DNA of 64,000 bases from Paenibacillus eucommiae (GTDB lineage: Bacteria; Bacillota; Bacilli; Paenibacillales; NBRC-103111): assembly GCF_017874215.1 (NCBI RefSeq), contig NZ_JAGGLB010000006.1, positions 62,001-126,000 of the forward strand, given 5' to 3'. Of this stretch, positions 9,901 through 18,526 are shown piece by piece; position 1 is the first letter of the stretch, and the number at the start of each line of letters is the position of its first letter. The position numbers were made by a program, and so were the translations under genes. Under the pieces are notes generated by a model. That model saw only the letters and a list, made by a program, of their open reading frames with translations. It did no database searches and had not been told where the DNA came from.

Positions 9901-10220
9901 CGCGCTGCTTTGTGAAGGCAGGACGCTATGGCGGTGCGTGCATCAAGGTGAATCCGGAGGGCGCAGTTCCACAACTCATGGCCTGGCAGCCAAATGAAGC
10001 GGATATTACGGATGAGCTGCGGCGGGGAGAAACGCTTAGCCTGGAGCTCACCTTGACCCGGCGCAATACCTTTGGCCCGCTGCATCATCATCCGCTATAC
10101 CCGGATTGGTACGGACCGGAGCAATTTATTTCGGAGGGCGACTTCTACCGGGAGGATTATGCGCTTGTGCCCACAGGTTTACTGGAAGCTCCTGTGCTCG
10201 TGATTAAGGAGCGCTTGTAA
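6984..10220 (+). CDS. Large glycoside hydrolase, GH106-like (possible alpha-L-rhamnosidase type)
   Basis: About 1078 residues without a signal peptide, so probably cytoplasmic. The N-terminal barrel has FRGKPFWSWNGKLEKEELLR, MGLGGFTMHSRTGL, WLYDEDRWPSG, AIFTDEP and GHVWHEDSL, motifs I associate with the GH106-like and related large glycosidases. A Gly/Ser linker (SGGSGGDGSIGGRGS, near 9376-9425) separates it from a C-terminal beta-sandwich region. The start is uncertain: TTG 6984 has AAGGGGTGA ending 5 bp upstream, whereas GTG 6975 lies within that site. The gene is divergent from the AraC regulator and probably induced by it. It would act on short glycosides imported by a transporter. The family call is moderately sure; the substrate is not known. 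Confidence 0.75.
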   Translation: MTRRVEQVFQEFQHPSSKFRGKPFWSWNGKLEKEELLRQIGVMQQMGLGGFTMHSRTGLATEYLSEEWFELIEACAAEGERLGLEAWLYDEDRWPSGSAGGMVTEDEQYRMKYLMLDVVPAASFEWTTDTVAAFEADLDGVRLQRYEALNKGDSPSPDSTVLVFRVESMRASSFFNGNCYLDTMKKEAAEKFIESTHEKYKQRMGERFGKSIQAIFTDEPYRGEVMSNVCRDNSNPEWGIPWTEALFHEFQERFQYDLRLRLPEVFLLYGDEEMSEVKWHYMELIQQLFLNNFAKPLYDWCRENKLLLTGHVWHEDSLTAQTIPCGSVMRYYEYMDIPGVDVLTENNRNYWIVKQLTSAARQLGKHWLLSELYGCTGWQMSFESHKRVGDWQALFGINVRSHHLSWYTMKGEAKRDYPGSIFHQSAWWEDYAYVESYFARIGAAMSEGTACCDTLVMNPVESVWGQVHPGWTRDFKPLSASIQQLETRYEQMFHWLSGAQIDFDYGDEEMLSRLGHVGRDEAGLPYLQLGEARYKQVVIAGMTTIRSTTLQLLSAFMEQGGKVIFAGDAPAYVDARRSEQAEMLSGQGLRVTFEQQAVTAACEQGIGRRVKLCDKLTGQAITDIYVQVKELDDALFVLAVNMNGTREYEQVLVTVEGSDGFVQEWHCQDGTRSAITSVPVSGEREAQGIEFGTRFYPGGERLFVMMKQQDPELTEQQVFRDTKTIALAESYAYALNEPNVLVLDRVRYQVQGEWMPETDVLKADQEIRRRLQLPLRGGEMVQPWFRELLEQKQAEAIGSGGSGGDGSIGGRGSNFSRVDSKLSEEACITLVYEFDVEVLPQQDLELVAENPELFTVKVNGVELNTGDSQFWIDVCFKRVRLPIGLIQEGRNEIALTAQFHEGVDLEAIYVLGGFGVKLEGTHRTIVRLPERLAAQDLTSQGLPFYSGKITYRLEGTAETGLAEISLPGSPDHTRCFVKAGRYGGACIKVNPEGAVPQLMAWQPNEADITDELRRGETLSLELTLTRRNTFGPLHHHPLYPDWYGPEQFISEGDFYREDYALVPTGLLEAPVLVIKERL

Positions 10221-10259
10221 GCTTGGAACAAAACCATATATGCAATCAAGGCTGTCCCA

Positions 10260-10303
10260 AAGCTGTCCCAAAGCTGAAAAAATGCTGAGGGACGGCTTTT
10301 TTT
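10260..10303 (+). terminator. Terminator of the glycosidase gene
   Basis: AAGCTGTCCC (10260-10269) pairs with GGGACGGCTT (10289-10298) through one G-U, followed by a T run to 10303. Confidence 0.85.
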
Positions 10304-10578
10304 ATAATTATTGAAAGTATAAGTTTTGGAAAGCGAAAGAATAGGCAAATGAACAAAAACTTGATAAAGGTAGAAGCATGAAAACGAATATTCTCCATGA
10401 TATTTTTTGATGAGCATAGGCTCTGGGGAGCCTTTATGGGGAAGCACAGAAATAACATACGGGCGATAGTCATCAAAGAAGTAAGCAAATGTAAGGGCTG
10501 CGGAAATGTGAAGTATCACTTAGGATGCATATCAATAGTTGTAACCCACCGTCTTCACCTATCATGCCGGTTAAATCT

Positions 10579-10697
10579 GTATGATTTTTCATATTCAATC
10601 GCAGAATAAAACGCCAAATGACGATTTGTATATGATATTTCATATAGAAGTAGCCATTTTGTTGGTGAACCAGAAAATTTGTATGATTTTTCATACA
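10579..10697 (+). repeat. Hairpin array B, alternative stem family (three units)
   Basis: Three palindromes at 10579-10594 (TGTATGA, loop TT, TTCATA with imperfect end), 10629-10646 (TATATGATATTTCATATA) and 10680-10697 (TGTATGA, loop TTTT, TCATACA). They occupy the same place relative to the downstream linker and core as the TTTAACGATG hairpins of other copies, but the stem sequence differs. The non-coding stretch 10221-11066 contains the terminator above, about 250 bp with nothing I recognise, this array and structured core B. Confidence 0.85.
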
Positions 10698-10719
10698 CAA
10701 TTGTTTTACAAGCAGGTAA

Positions 10720-11065
10720 GAGAGGTGGTTAAATTAGCAGAGCCTTCTCAGCAGCGTGCTCTTCATTCCTAGCGCTGCGCCCGCTAGGAAATCTCCTCCA
10801 ATCAAGATAAAAACCCTTGCTGGCTGTTCGTTTGAGCTTGGTGTTCGTGTGATTCGTGCGATTGTAGCTAAAGAGAGGGAATGGCTGTGGGTGGAAGAGC
10901 GTTAGCGTCCGCCTTAAAAGATTTGTTCCTACCTCCTCATCGATTTCACTTAAGGGAACAAATGGAACAAATCTTTAACAGCGGCTGGAGCCCACAGCCA
11001 TTCCCTCCGCAATGCACCCGGCACCCAAGTCACGAACACGCACATCAAAGGAGCAAGACGTTTTT
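10720..11065 (+). repeat. Composite repeat B, linker and structured core
   Basis: Linker with CAGCGCTGCGCCCGCTAGG and GAAATCTCCTCC, then three 9-bp units from 10843. The core is 10875-11008 with intact outer arms (GAGGGAATGGCTGTGGG, CCCACAGCCATTCCCTC). The inner right arm carries a tandem duplication GGAACAAATGGAACAAAT (near 10953-10971) found in no other copy. The 3' terminator is reduced to GGAGCAAGACGTTTTTCTC and runs into the stop codon of the minus-strand AraC gene at 11067. Confidence 0.87.
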
Positions 11066-11066
11066 C

Positions 11067-11990
11067 TCATTCAACGATTACTTGGCTGCCGTCTGCGACA
11101 GCTCCCTGCTCCCTTTCTTTCATCCGGTATTGCCGGGGAGTAAGACCAAGCCTTTGCTTAAACATGGCATGGAAAAATTTAAGATCGTGATAGCCGACCA
11201 AATAGGCGATTTCATTGATTTTGTTGTCGGTGCTGCGCAGCAGCTCACAGCTTTTGGTTATGCGGATATTTTGCAAATATTGGACAAAGGTTTGTCCGGT
11301 TTGCTGCTTGAACAAGCGGTAAAACTGCCTGCTGCTCAGCCCGGTCATTTGGGCAATCAGCTCAAGTGTAAGAGGCTGGTTGAAACGAAGCTTCATATAG
11401 TCTAAAGCTTGATTGATGCTGGAGGATAAGCTGGTAAGCGGGATTGACGGATCGCCCTTGTTCCGGTACCTGGAAATTTGGACCAGCAGCTGAATAAGCA
11501 GAGTAAACCGCATGAGCGGATAACCAATGGTGCGCTGTCCGAACTCCTGGTGCAGCTTATTGAACAGCTCGGCAAGCTCGCTGCCCTGCTCTCTGCAATG
11601 AAGGTAGGAGGCTGAGTTTTCCTGCAGCAGGTCTGTTATCGAATAGTCCGGGTCGTCATCGATCGGGATAGCCTGGCTGAACTCAAGGATAGGCTCCATT
11701 TGGAACAGACAGTTATAAACAATCAGTTGTTGATTTTTTTTGGCTGAATCGGGCCGGAACACATGAGATGTCCCAATAGGAATAACGAATAAGTCCCCTT
11801 TCGTTACAGGGATGATCTGGTCATTGACTACATGAAAGCCCTTTCCTTCACATACATAACAAATTTCCACAAAGTCATGAGTGTGCTCGGCAAGCTGGAG
11901 GGTTTCCTTGGCTCTATTTACATGAATAGGAAGCGCCGAATTGAAATACGTCTCTCCTTTGGCTTCAAGAACAACTTTGGTTACGCTCAT
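11067..11990 (-). CDS. AraC-family regulator with N-terminal cupin domain (module 2)
   Basis: 307 residues, a close paralogue of the regulator at 5929-6825 along its whole length (shared HTHDFVEICYV, GEGKGFH-like, IPIGTSHVFRP, LIVYNCLFQMEPI). The C-terminal double helix-turn-helix includes TLELIAQMTGLSSRQFYRLF and INEIAYLVGYHDLKFF. The start ATG 11990 has AAGAAGGAGGATC upstream. It is divergent from the SLH surface enzyme, its likely target, with the shared 27-bp block between them. The tail after QYR is unlike that of the paralogue, again at the boundary with a composite repeat. Confidence 0.9.
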   Translation of the reverse strand: MSVTKVVLEAKGETYFNSALPIHVNRAKETLQLAEHTHDFVEICYVCEGKGFHVVNDQIIPVTKGDLFVIPIGTSHVFRPDSAKKNQQLIVYNCLFQMEPILEFSQAIPIDDDPDYSITDLLQENSASYLHCREQGSELAELFNKLHQEFGQRTIGYPLMRFTLLIQLLVQISRYRNKGDPSIPLTSLSSSINQALDYMKLRFNQPLTLELIAQMTGLSSRQFYRLFKQQTGQTFVQYLQNIRITKSCELLRSTDNKINEIAYLVGYHDLKFFHAMFKQRLGLTPRQYRMKEREQGAVADGSQVIVE

Positions 11991-12064
11991 AAGATAGGCT
12001 GATCCTCCTTCTTAGGTCTGAACAGTTCCGGTGCAGAAGCACAGCTTACGCATTCAGTATAAAG

Positions 12065-12091
12065 GAAATGTCTGGAATAGCCTATATAAAT
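12065..12091. promoter_or_regulatory. Candidate AraC operator, module 2
   Basis: Second copy of the shared block (GAAATGTC, then GAATAGCCTATA, then AAAT). It lies about 75 bp upstream of the AraC start and about 190 bp upstream of the SLH gene. The rest of 11991-12283 holds no convincing gene; a 75-codon plus-strand frame there has no ribosome site or family resemblance. Confidence 0.65.
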
Positions 12092-12283
12092 ATCATGAAC
12101 ACCACCTAAATGAAACGAGTTTTTATTATATAGTTATGGGGAAGCCGGAAACAAGTCTAAGGCAAGCTGGAACGGAGGTGAAAATGAAGAACAGGACAGG
12201 AGGTATGGCTGCCGGATTCGTTAAATGTTCTAACTTGAAGCATTTAGAATGTGTTTAAACTGTGATTGGAAGGGGATGTGCAT

Positions 12284-15200
12284 ATGAAAAAAGCAACATT
12301 ACAGGCTAAAATGCTAACGCTTACATTGATAATCAGTTTGATATTTGGCTCATTGAGCCTCTCAGTAAATCCGGCTTATGCAGCAGAGCAGGCAGAGCAG
12401 AATAAGCCTATGCCTGGACAGTCCGTGCCCGATATAAAAGGACACTGGGCCGAAACGCAGCTGCAAAGATGGGTCGAAGCCGGATTACTTCAAGGTTACG
12501 CAGATGGCGGGGTAGCGCCCGACCAGCGAATTGCCAGAGGAGAGCTGGCCGCTTTGATCAACCGTTCCTTCGGATTTACGGAAAAAGCGGAAATTGCCTT
12601 TGGGGATCTATCGGCTGCGGACTGGCAATATAACGATATCTCTATTGCCGTCAAAGAAGGCTATCTCAGCGGCTACGAAGATAGCACTGTCCGCGTAAAT
12701 AAGGAGATCAGTAGGCAGGAAGCGGCGGTTATGCTGGAGCGCATACTGCAGCCGTATGTGCTGGAGCCTGCGCCGGGCTCTGCGACAGGTACTGTGCCAG
12801 GCACAGCACCAGCCTTTACGGATAGCGCATCGATTGCGGCATGGAGTCAAGCAGCGGTACAGCAGCTGGCAGCCCGCAAGATACTGTCCGGCTATACAGA
12901 TGGAAGCTTTAAACCGCTTGGTTCATTAACGCGTGCTGAAGCGGTTACGCTGCTGGATCGGGTGCTGGCATGGCTGGAAGCAGAGAAGAACGGGCAAGGG
13001 AGCACAGGCACAAGCTTTGATCAAGCGGGTGAATACGGCTCTGCTGAGAAGGCACAGATCATATCCGGCAGCGTGCAGATAACGGCCAAGGGAGTTACGC
13101 TGCGCAATATGACGATCAACGGCGATTTATTGCTGACTGAAGGCATTGGCGAAGGAGACGTCCTGCTCGACCATGTGACTGTCAAGGGAGTTACAACGAT
13201 TCGCGGAGGCGGGGCGCAGAGTATTCATATTCGCGACTCCGTGCTGGGCGAGGTTATCGTTGACAAAAAGACGGGTACCGTACGCATCGTGCTGGAAGGC
13301 AGCAGCAGGACTGGCGTTGTTACCGTTCGTTCTTCAGTGATCTTAGAGGAAGAACAATCATCTTTGCAGGGAGGCTATACAAGCGTCAAGCTTGCTGCTG
13401 AAATGCCGGCAGGGAGCAAGGTGAGCTTCAAGGGTCACTTCGCAACCATCGATGTGGAAGCTTCGCAAATTATCGTCGAGCAGTTGCAGGGTATCATTGA
13501 TCAGCTGACCGTCCAGGAGCAGGCCAAGGGAACAGAACTGAAGGTAGACAAAGACGCCAAAATCATTCTTCTGGTTCTGAAAGCTATCGTAAAGGTGCTG
13601 GGACAAGGAACCATTGAGAAGGCGGATGTTAGCGGGCAGGCCAAAGGAACAACGTTCGAGAAGCGGCCGCTGCAGCTTTCTGGAGCAGGTGCCCAAAACC
13701 TTGGAGCATCAACTGGGAGTGGCGGCGGAAACAGCGGTAACGAAAACAACGGTGAAAATGGTGGGAATAATAACGGGAATAACCCGCTTCTGCCTGTCAA
13801 ACCGGTCGAAAATGGCCAGGGGCATGCCGTTATTCTAGTCGCTCCGAATGCGGGTGAGCAAGTACAGGATGCTGCTGAAACCTTGGCAGAGTATATCTAC
13901 AAATCTACTGGGGTCGAGCTGCCTGTACAAACTACCGGATCGGAAATGCCTGAAGCATCTGCAATCCGCATTTATGTCGGCATGAGTGCCCCGCAGGATC
14001 AGCAGGAAATTAACACTTTATTAACTGGATTGACCAATGACAGCTTCGTAATTGTACCCAAAGAAAACAGAATTTCAATTCTGGGACCTGCAGCCTGGGG
14101 GACGGAATATGGCGTATACGATTTTCTGGAGCGATATGTAGGCGTGCGCTGGCTCCTGCCTGGACCGGATGGCGAAGATGTGCCTCTACATCAAACACTT
14201 GAGATAGCTCCTGCTGTTGTCCGTGAGAAGCCGGCATTTATGTCACGCAGGCTGGTCGGTTTATTTGACGAGCATTCCAGACCCAATCCGACGAATTCGG
14301 ATGTGTATGACAAATGGGGAAAAAGAAACCGCAACCTGCAAACAATTGAATCTCATCATAATTTGTATAATTTATTCCCGCCTTCTGTATATTTAGAAAC
14401 CCATCCAGACTTCTATCCGCAAGGAAATCAGCATTTGGATAAAGGTTATGGCTGGCAGCCTTGTTTTTCCAACCCGGCAACTATCGATGAGGCCATCAAA
14501 AATATCAAAGCCTATTTCGCCCAGCATCCGGAGGCCACTTCTTATTCACTCGGCATTAATGACTTGTTGTCCGATTATGAGGGTTTTTGTGAAAGCTATT
14601 CCGGAGAGAAGAACTCCATTGGTAGAGCGAACATGTCGGATGTTTATTATGATTGGGTGAATCAGGTGGCTGAAGGCGTACTATTGGAATACCCCGATAA
14701 ATATTTTGGTCTTCTGGCCTATGCTGAGGTCTATGATCCGCCAAGTGATTTTTCTTTGAATCCGCATGTCATTCCATATATTACGGATGAGCGTTTCACC
14801 TGGGGGGATGAACGGGTAGAGGCCATAGGAAAATCGTTTACAGAGCGGTGGAACCAGGCTGCAACCTCCATAGGCTGGTATGAATATTTGTATGGAGGAA
14901 CCTATACGCTGCCGAAGGTATATAACGAAAGAATGGCAGATAACTACCGTTATGGTCTGGAAAAAGGTGTCGTGGGAACCTTCTCGGAATTGTATCCGAA
15001 TTGGGGAGAGGGGCCTAAGCCTTGGCTGTCCCTGAAGCTGCAGTGGAATCCTGAACAAGATGAAGCTGTGCTGCTGCAGGAATGGTACGAAAGAGCTGTG
15101 GGTGCTGAAGCGGCTGCTGATTTGGCTGCATATTACGAGCATTGGGAGGAATTCTGGAGCACTCGTATTTTTGAAACGAGCTGGTATGAAACTTGGTATC

Positions 15201-18200
15201 AAAGCAACCCCAGGGCGAACTATATGCCTTTTTACGATGCCAGTTATTTAAAGGCTGTTAAGGCTGAGGAAATTGTGGAAAGCCGCCGTCTCTTGGAGGC
15301 TGTTGTAGAGAAGGCGAGCACCGCTCAGCAAAAAAAACGCGCAGAGATGCTTTTGCACAACTTTGAATATTATGAGGCTTCTGCTTTAAGTTATCCGATT
15401 ATTTCGGATGTCAATGAGTTTCCGGATAATACGACTGAAGCGATTGAATTATTGGATGATCTTATGGCTCGTCAAGTTCGGGATCCCATAGCTATGTACG
15501 CAAAGCGCCTGAGTCTTGTGGATGAGTATGAAACGGACCCTGTTCTAGCGCTCCCTTCAAGACCGCAGGATGTAGGGATGGTTTGGCAAAGCATCTCTTA
15601 TACGCCGCTGCTTTTAGTATGGTTAAACGGACAGCCGGAAGAAGGAGCGGTCTGGCAGCATCTTCAGCAAGTTGCAGAGGTTGAAGAGGGTTCGGAAGTC
15701 GGTGAGTATGCCGCGTACTTATTGGATCAAGCCCAACATGTTTCCAAAACGCTGTTGAATCTTAATCCCTCTTTTGAGGAATATGACGCTTATGATGGTC
15801 CCAGCTCGATCCATTCAGCCAATTGGAACTACGGGTATTATAACGATAACCGGACAGAGGAAGAAGTAGCGTACCGCACGAATGCCTATGCCCGGACAGG
15901 AACCTTCAGCATTGCCGCTAAAGGGATTTCTAAGGGGATTATGATGGAGGGTGTGGATCTTTCTGCCCCACCGCAAACGCTTGAAGTCAAAGGCTACTAC
16001 TACACGGCACCAGGTACCGGAAGCAGCGGGAAAGTGAAGATATCCCTGAATTTCTATGGCGATAGCGGAGTCATTCATACGGCTACTTCAGCCTGGAAGA
16101 CGGTATCCGCTACAGAAGGACAATGGGCTCCGGTGCAGTTGTTCCACACCATCCCGGAGTATCTGCAGCCATCCGTAAGGTGGATTTTGTTGATTGTCGA
16201 GCAAGAGGGCTTCCAGCCTGGCGAAATCGTGTATATCGATGATGTGGGCATGTTTGAAGTGAATATCAATGGAAGCGGCATTCTTTTGTCAAATCCGGTG
16301 GGGAATGAGGAAAGTATTGCCGTTACCTTAAGCGAGCCGCCTGCGGCTGCTCCAACTGTCGAAGATTTTAGGGTATTCAAAAGCATCAACGGAGGCCCGC
16401 AAGAGCCGGTTGTGCTGAGTACAGTCAGCTGGGATGAAGCCAGCCAAATAGCGATTGTCCACTTTGATCCATTATTGGCGGCTGTCGGGGGAGATAAGGT
16501 AGTTTACCGGGTTCAATATTTGAATGGTGCTCCTGTTCAAACGGATGAATTTCGCCTATTTCCTGGATCGGCTATCAATCTCAATCCATCCTTTGAGGAA
16601 TATGACGCTTATGATGGCCCTAGCTCTATCCATTCCGTCAATTGGAACTACGGGTATTATAATGATGACCGGACAGAGGAAGAAGTCGCGTACCGTACGG
16701 ATGCATATGCCCGAACAGGTACCTACAGCATTGCTGCCAAAGGGATTTCGCAGGGCATTATGATGGAGGAAGTGATCCCTGAGGAGCCTCTGGATAGTGT
16801 GGGAGTCACAGCCTACTACTATACGGCTCTAGGTACTGGAAGCAACGGGAAGGTGAAGATATCTCTGAATTTCTATGGGGCAAGCGGGGTAATCCACCGG
16901 GCTGCCGGAGATTGGAAACAGGTGTCAGCCTCAGAAGGGAAATGGGCGCCTGTACAGTTGTTCCACGTCATACCAGAGAACCTGCGCTCTTCCGTAACAT
17001 CGATTCTATTGATTGTCGAGCAGGAGGGCTTCCAACCTGGCGAAATCGTTTATACCGATGATGTGGGCGTGTTTGAAGTGAATATGAACGGGGAAAGCAG
17101 CATTCTGTTGTCAAATCCGGTAGGGAATGAGGAAAGTATTGCCGTTACCTTAAGCGAGCCGCCTACGGCTGCTCCAACTGTCGAAGATTTTAGGGTATTC
17201 AAAAGCATCAACGGAGGCCCGCAAGAGCCGGTTGTGCTGAGTACAGTCAGCTGGGATGAAGCCAGCCAAATAGCGATTGTCCACTTTGATCCATTATTGG
17301 CATCTGCCGGAGCAGATAAGGTAGTGTACCGGGTCCAATATTTGAATGGTGCTCCTGTTCAAACGGAGGAATTTCGCCTATTTCCTGGATCGGCTATCAA
17401 TCTCAATCCATCCTTTGAGGAATATGACGCTTATGATGGCCCTAGCTCTATCCATTCCGTCAATTGGAACTACGGGTATTATAATGATGACCGCACAGAG
17501 GAAGAAGTCGCGTACCGCACGGATGCATATGCCCGAACAGGTACCTACAGCATTGCTGCCAAAGGGATTTCGCAGGGCATCATGATGGAGGAAGTGATCC
17601 CTGAGGCGCCTCTGGACAATATAGGAGTCACAGCCTACTTCTATACAGCTCCAGGTACCGGAAGCAACGGGAAGGTGAAGATATCTCTGAATTTCTATGG
17701 GGCAAGCGGGGTAATCCATCGAGCTACCGGAGATTGGAAACAGGTGTCAGCCTCAGAAGGGAAATGGGCGCCTGTACAGCTGTTCCACGTTATACCAGAG
17801 AACCTGCGCTCTTCCGTAACATCAATTCTGTTGGTTATCGAGCAGGAAGGATTTCAAACGGGAGAAATTGTTTATACCGATGATGCTAACGTATATGGAG
17901 GAAGAGCCGAGCTCTCAGCAAAAGCTGTCAGGACACAAGCAAGCAAAGCTGAAATATTGCAAACGCTGGACTTCAGTACGGGGCCGTGGGTGGATGCGGA
18001 GCCGTTCAACGACTTTTTGGTTATGGATAAAATGACTGCAGGACAGGAAGAGACGAAGGTGTACCTGTTATGGGATGACGAAAATTTTTATGTCGGGTAT
18101 GAAAATAAGGATAAAAACTTGCAGCAGATGACGCTCAGTGAAGGTATAACGGCGGATGGATGGTGGAACAGTGGGGGCGATGACTCCGTTGAAACCTATA

Positions 18201-18526
18201 TAACGCTTAATCCTAAAGGGATGTTGAAAGGATATTTCTCCAATCCAAATAACATCAAGTTCATCTACAAAGGAATTCCAGGAAGTACTCTGACTGTGGA
18301 CACGTCTACGGAATGGGAAGTGAATGCCCAAATTGGGAGTGACAGGTGGAACACGGTTCAAGTAATTCCATTCTCGCAAATTGATGTGGACCCGAATGTG
18401 TCCAAGACATTAATGGGATATTTCTTAAGGAATTATCACGGTCAAACCGCTTTCTTGGGTTGGAAAGGTGGCGCGCCCTGGAGGGCACAGAGCTTTAATC
18501 CGATTCAACTTATTGAGAAAGAATAA
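12284..18526 (+). CDS. Secreted SLH-anchored multidomain carbohydrate enzyme with DUF4838 and triple repeat modules
   Basis: 2080 residues. Order by rough residue: signal peptide 1-33 (ending NPAYA); three SLH domains about 45-235 (DIKGHWAETQLQRWVEAGLL, WQYNDISIAVKEGYLSGYED, QQLAARKILSGYTDGSFKPL), which bind secondary wall polymer; a beta-helix-like stretch about 255-455; an Asn/Gly linker near 480-505; a GH67 N-terminal-like domain about 515-640; a DUF4838-like catalytic region about 650-930; three near-identical modules from about 1158, 1431 and 1705; and a CBM9/DOMON-like C-terminus about 1890-2080. ATG 12284 follows GGAAGGGG; an in-frame TTG at 12266 lies inside that site. It probably acts on cell-surface-bound polysaccharide under control of the divergent AraC gene. 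Enzyme activity is inferred from domain type only. Confidence 0.85.
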   Translation: MKKATLQAKMLTLTLIISLIFGSLSLSVNPAYAAEQAEQNKPMPGQSVPDIKGHWAETQLQRWVEAGLLQGYADGGVAPDQRIARGELAALINRSFGFTEKAEIAFGDLSAADWQYNDISIAVKEGYLSGYEDSTVRVNKEISRQEAAVMLERILQPYVLEPAPGSATGTVPGTAPAFTDSASIAAWSQAAVQQLAARKILSGYTDGSFKPLGSLTRAEAVTLLDRVLAWLEAEKNGQGSTGTSFDQAGEYGSAEKAQIISGSVQITAKGVTLRNMTINGDLLLTEGIGEGDVLLDHVTVKGVTTIRGGGAQSIHIRDSVLGEVIVDKKTGTVRIVLEGSSRTGVVTVRSSVILEEEQSSLQGGYTSVKLAAEMPAGSKVSFKGHFATIDVEASQIIVEQLQGIIDQLTVQEQAKGTELKVDKDAKIILLVLKAIVKVLGQGTIEKADVSGQAKGTTFEKRPLQLSGAGAQNLGASTGSGGGNSGNENNGENGGNNNGNNPLLPVKPVENGQGHAVILVAPNAGEQVQDAAETLAEYIYKSTGVELPVQTTGSEMPEASAIRIYVGMSAPQDQQEINTLLTGLTNDSFVIVPKENRISILGPAAWGTEYGVYDFLERYVGVRWLLPGPDGEDVPLHQTLEIAPAVVREKPAFMSRRLVGLFDEHSRPNPTNSDVYDKWGKRNRNLQTIESHHNLYNLFPPSVYLETHPDFYPQGNQHLDKGYGWQPCFSNPATIDEAIKNIKAYFAQHPEATSYSLGINDLLSDYEGFCESYSGEKNSIGRANMSDVYYDWVNQVAEGVLLEYPDKYFGLLAYAEVYDPPSDFSLNPHVIPYITDERFTWGDERVEAIGKSFTERWNQAATSIGWYEYLYGGTYTLPKVYNERMADNYRYGLEKGVVGTFSELYPNWGEGPKPWLSLKLQWNPEQDEAVLLQEWYERAVGAEAAADLAAYYEHWEEFWSTRIFETSWYETWYQSNPRANYMPFYDASYLKAVKAEEIVESRRLLEAVVEKASTAQQKKRAEMLLHNFEYYEASALSYPIISDVNEFPDNTTEAIELLDDLMARQVRDPIAMYAKRLSLVDEYETDPVLALPSRPQDVGMVWQSISYTPLLLVWLNGQPEEGAVWQHLQQVAEVEEGSEVGEYAAYLLDQAQHVSKTLLNLNPSFEEYDAYDGPSSIHSANWNYGYYNDNRTEEEVAYRTNAYARTGTFSIAAKGISKGIMMEGVDLSAPPQTLEVKGYYYTAPGTGSSGKVKISLNFYGDSGVIHTATSAWKTVSATEGQWAPVQLFHTIPEYLQPSVRWILLIVEQEGFQPGEIVYIDDVGMFEVNINGSGILLSNPVGNEESIAVTLSEPPAAAPTVEDFRVFKSINGGPQEPVVLSTVSWDEASQIAIVHFDPLLAAVGGDKVVYRVQYLNGAPVQTDEFRLFPGSAINLNPSFEEYDAYDGPSSIHSVNWNYGYYNDDRTEEEVAYRTDAYARTGTYSIAAKGISQGIMMEEVIPEEPLDSVGVTAYYYTALGTGSNGKVKISLNFYGASGVIHRAAGDWKQVSASEGKWAPVQLFHVIPENLRSSVTSILLIVEQEGFQPGEIVYTDDVGVFEVNMNGESSILLSNPVGNEESIAVTLSEPPTAAPTVEDFRVFKSINGGPQEPVVLSTVSWDEASQIAIVHFDPLLASAGADKVVYRVQYLNGAPVQTEEFRLFPGSAINLNPSFEEYDAYDGPSSIHSVNWNYGYYNDDRTEEEVAYRTDAYARTGTYSIAAKGISQGIMMEEVIPEAPLDNIGVTAYFYTAPGTGSNGKVKISLNFYGASGVIHRATGDWKQVSASEGKWAPVQLFHVIPENLRSSVTSILLVIEQEGFQTGEIVYTDDANVYGGRAELSAKAVRTQASKAEILQTLDFSTGPWVDAEPFNDFLVMDKMTAGQEETKVYLLWDDENFYVGYENKDKNLQQMTLSEGITADGWWNSGGDDSVETYITLNPKGMLKGYFSNPNNIKFIYKGIPGSTLTVDTSTEWEVNAQIGSDRWNTVQVIPFSQIDVDPNVSKTLMGYFLRNYHGQTAFLGWKGGAPWRAQSFNPIQLIEKE
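15757..17900 (+). repeat. Three-fold DNA repeat of about 820 bp inside the SLH gene
   Basis: Units begin near 15757, 16576 and 17398, each opening with codons for NLNPSFEEYDAYDGPSSIHS. Units 1 and 2 include the second half (ILLSNPVGNEESIAVTLSEP); unit 3 ends after the first half and runs into the C-terminal domain. Units 2 and 3 are almost identical at DNA level over long stretches, which points to recent duplication or gene conversion. The modules look like carbohydrate-binding or Fn-type spacers. Confidence 0.93.

Noticed and set aside
10397..10609. 70-codon plus-strand frame before array B
   Set aside because: No credible ribosome site, ends within the hairpin array, composition unlike neighbouring proteins.
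12031..12258. 75-codon plus-strand frame between AraC and the SLH gene
   Set aside because: It overlaps the conserved operator block and lacks a ribosome site.
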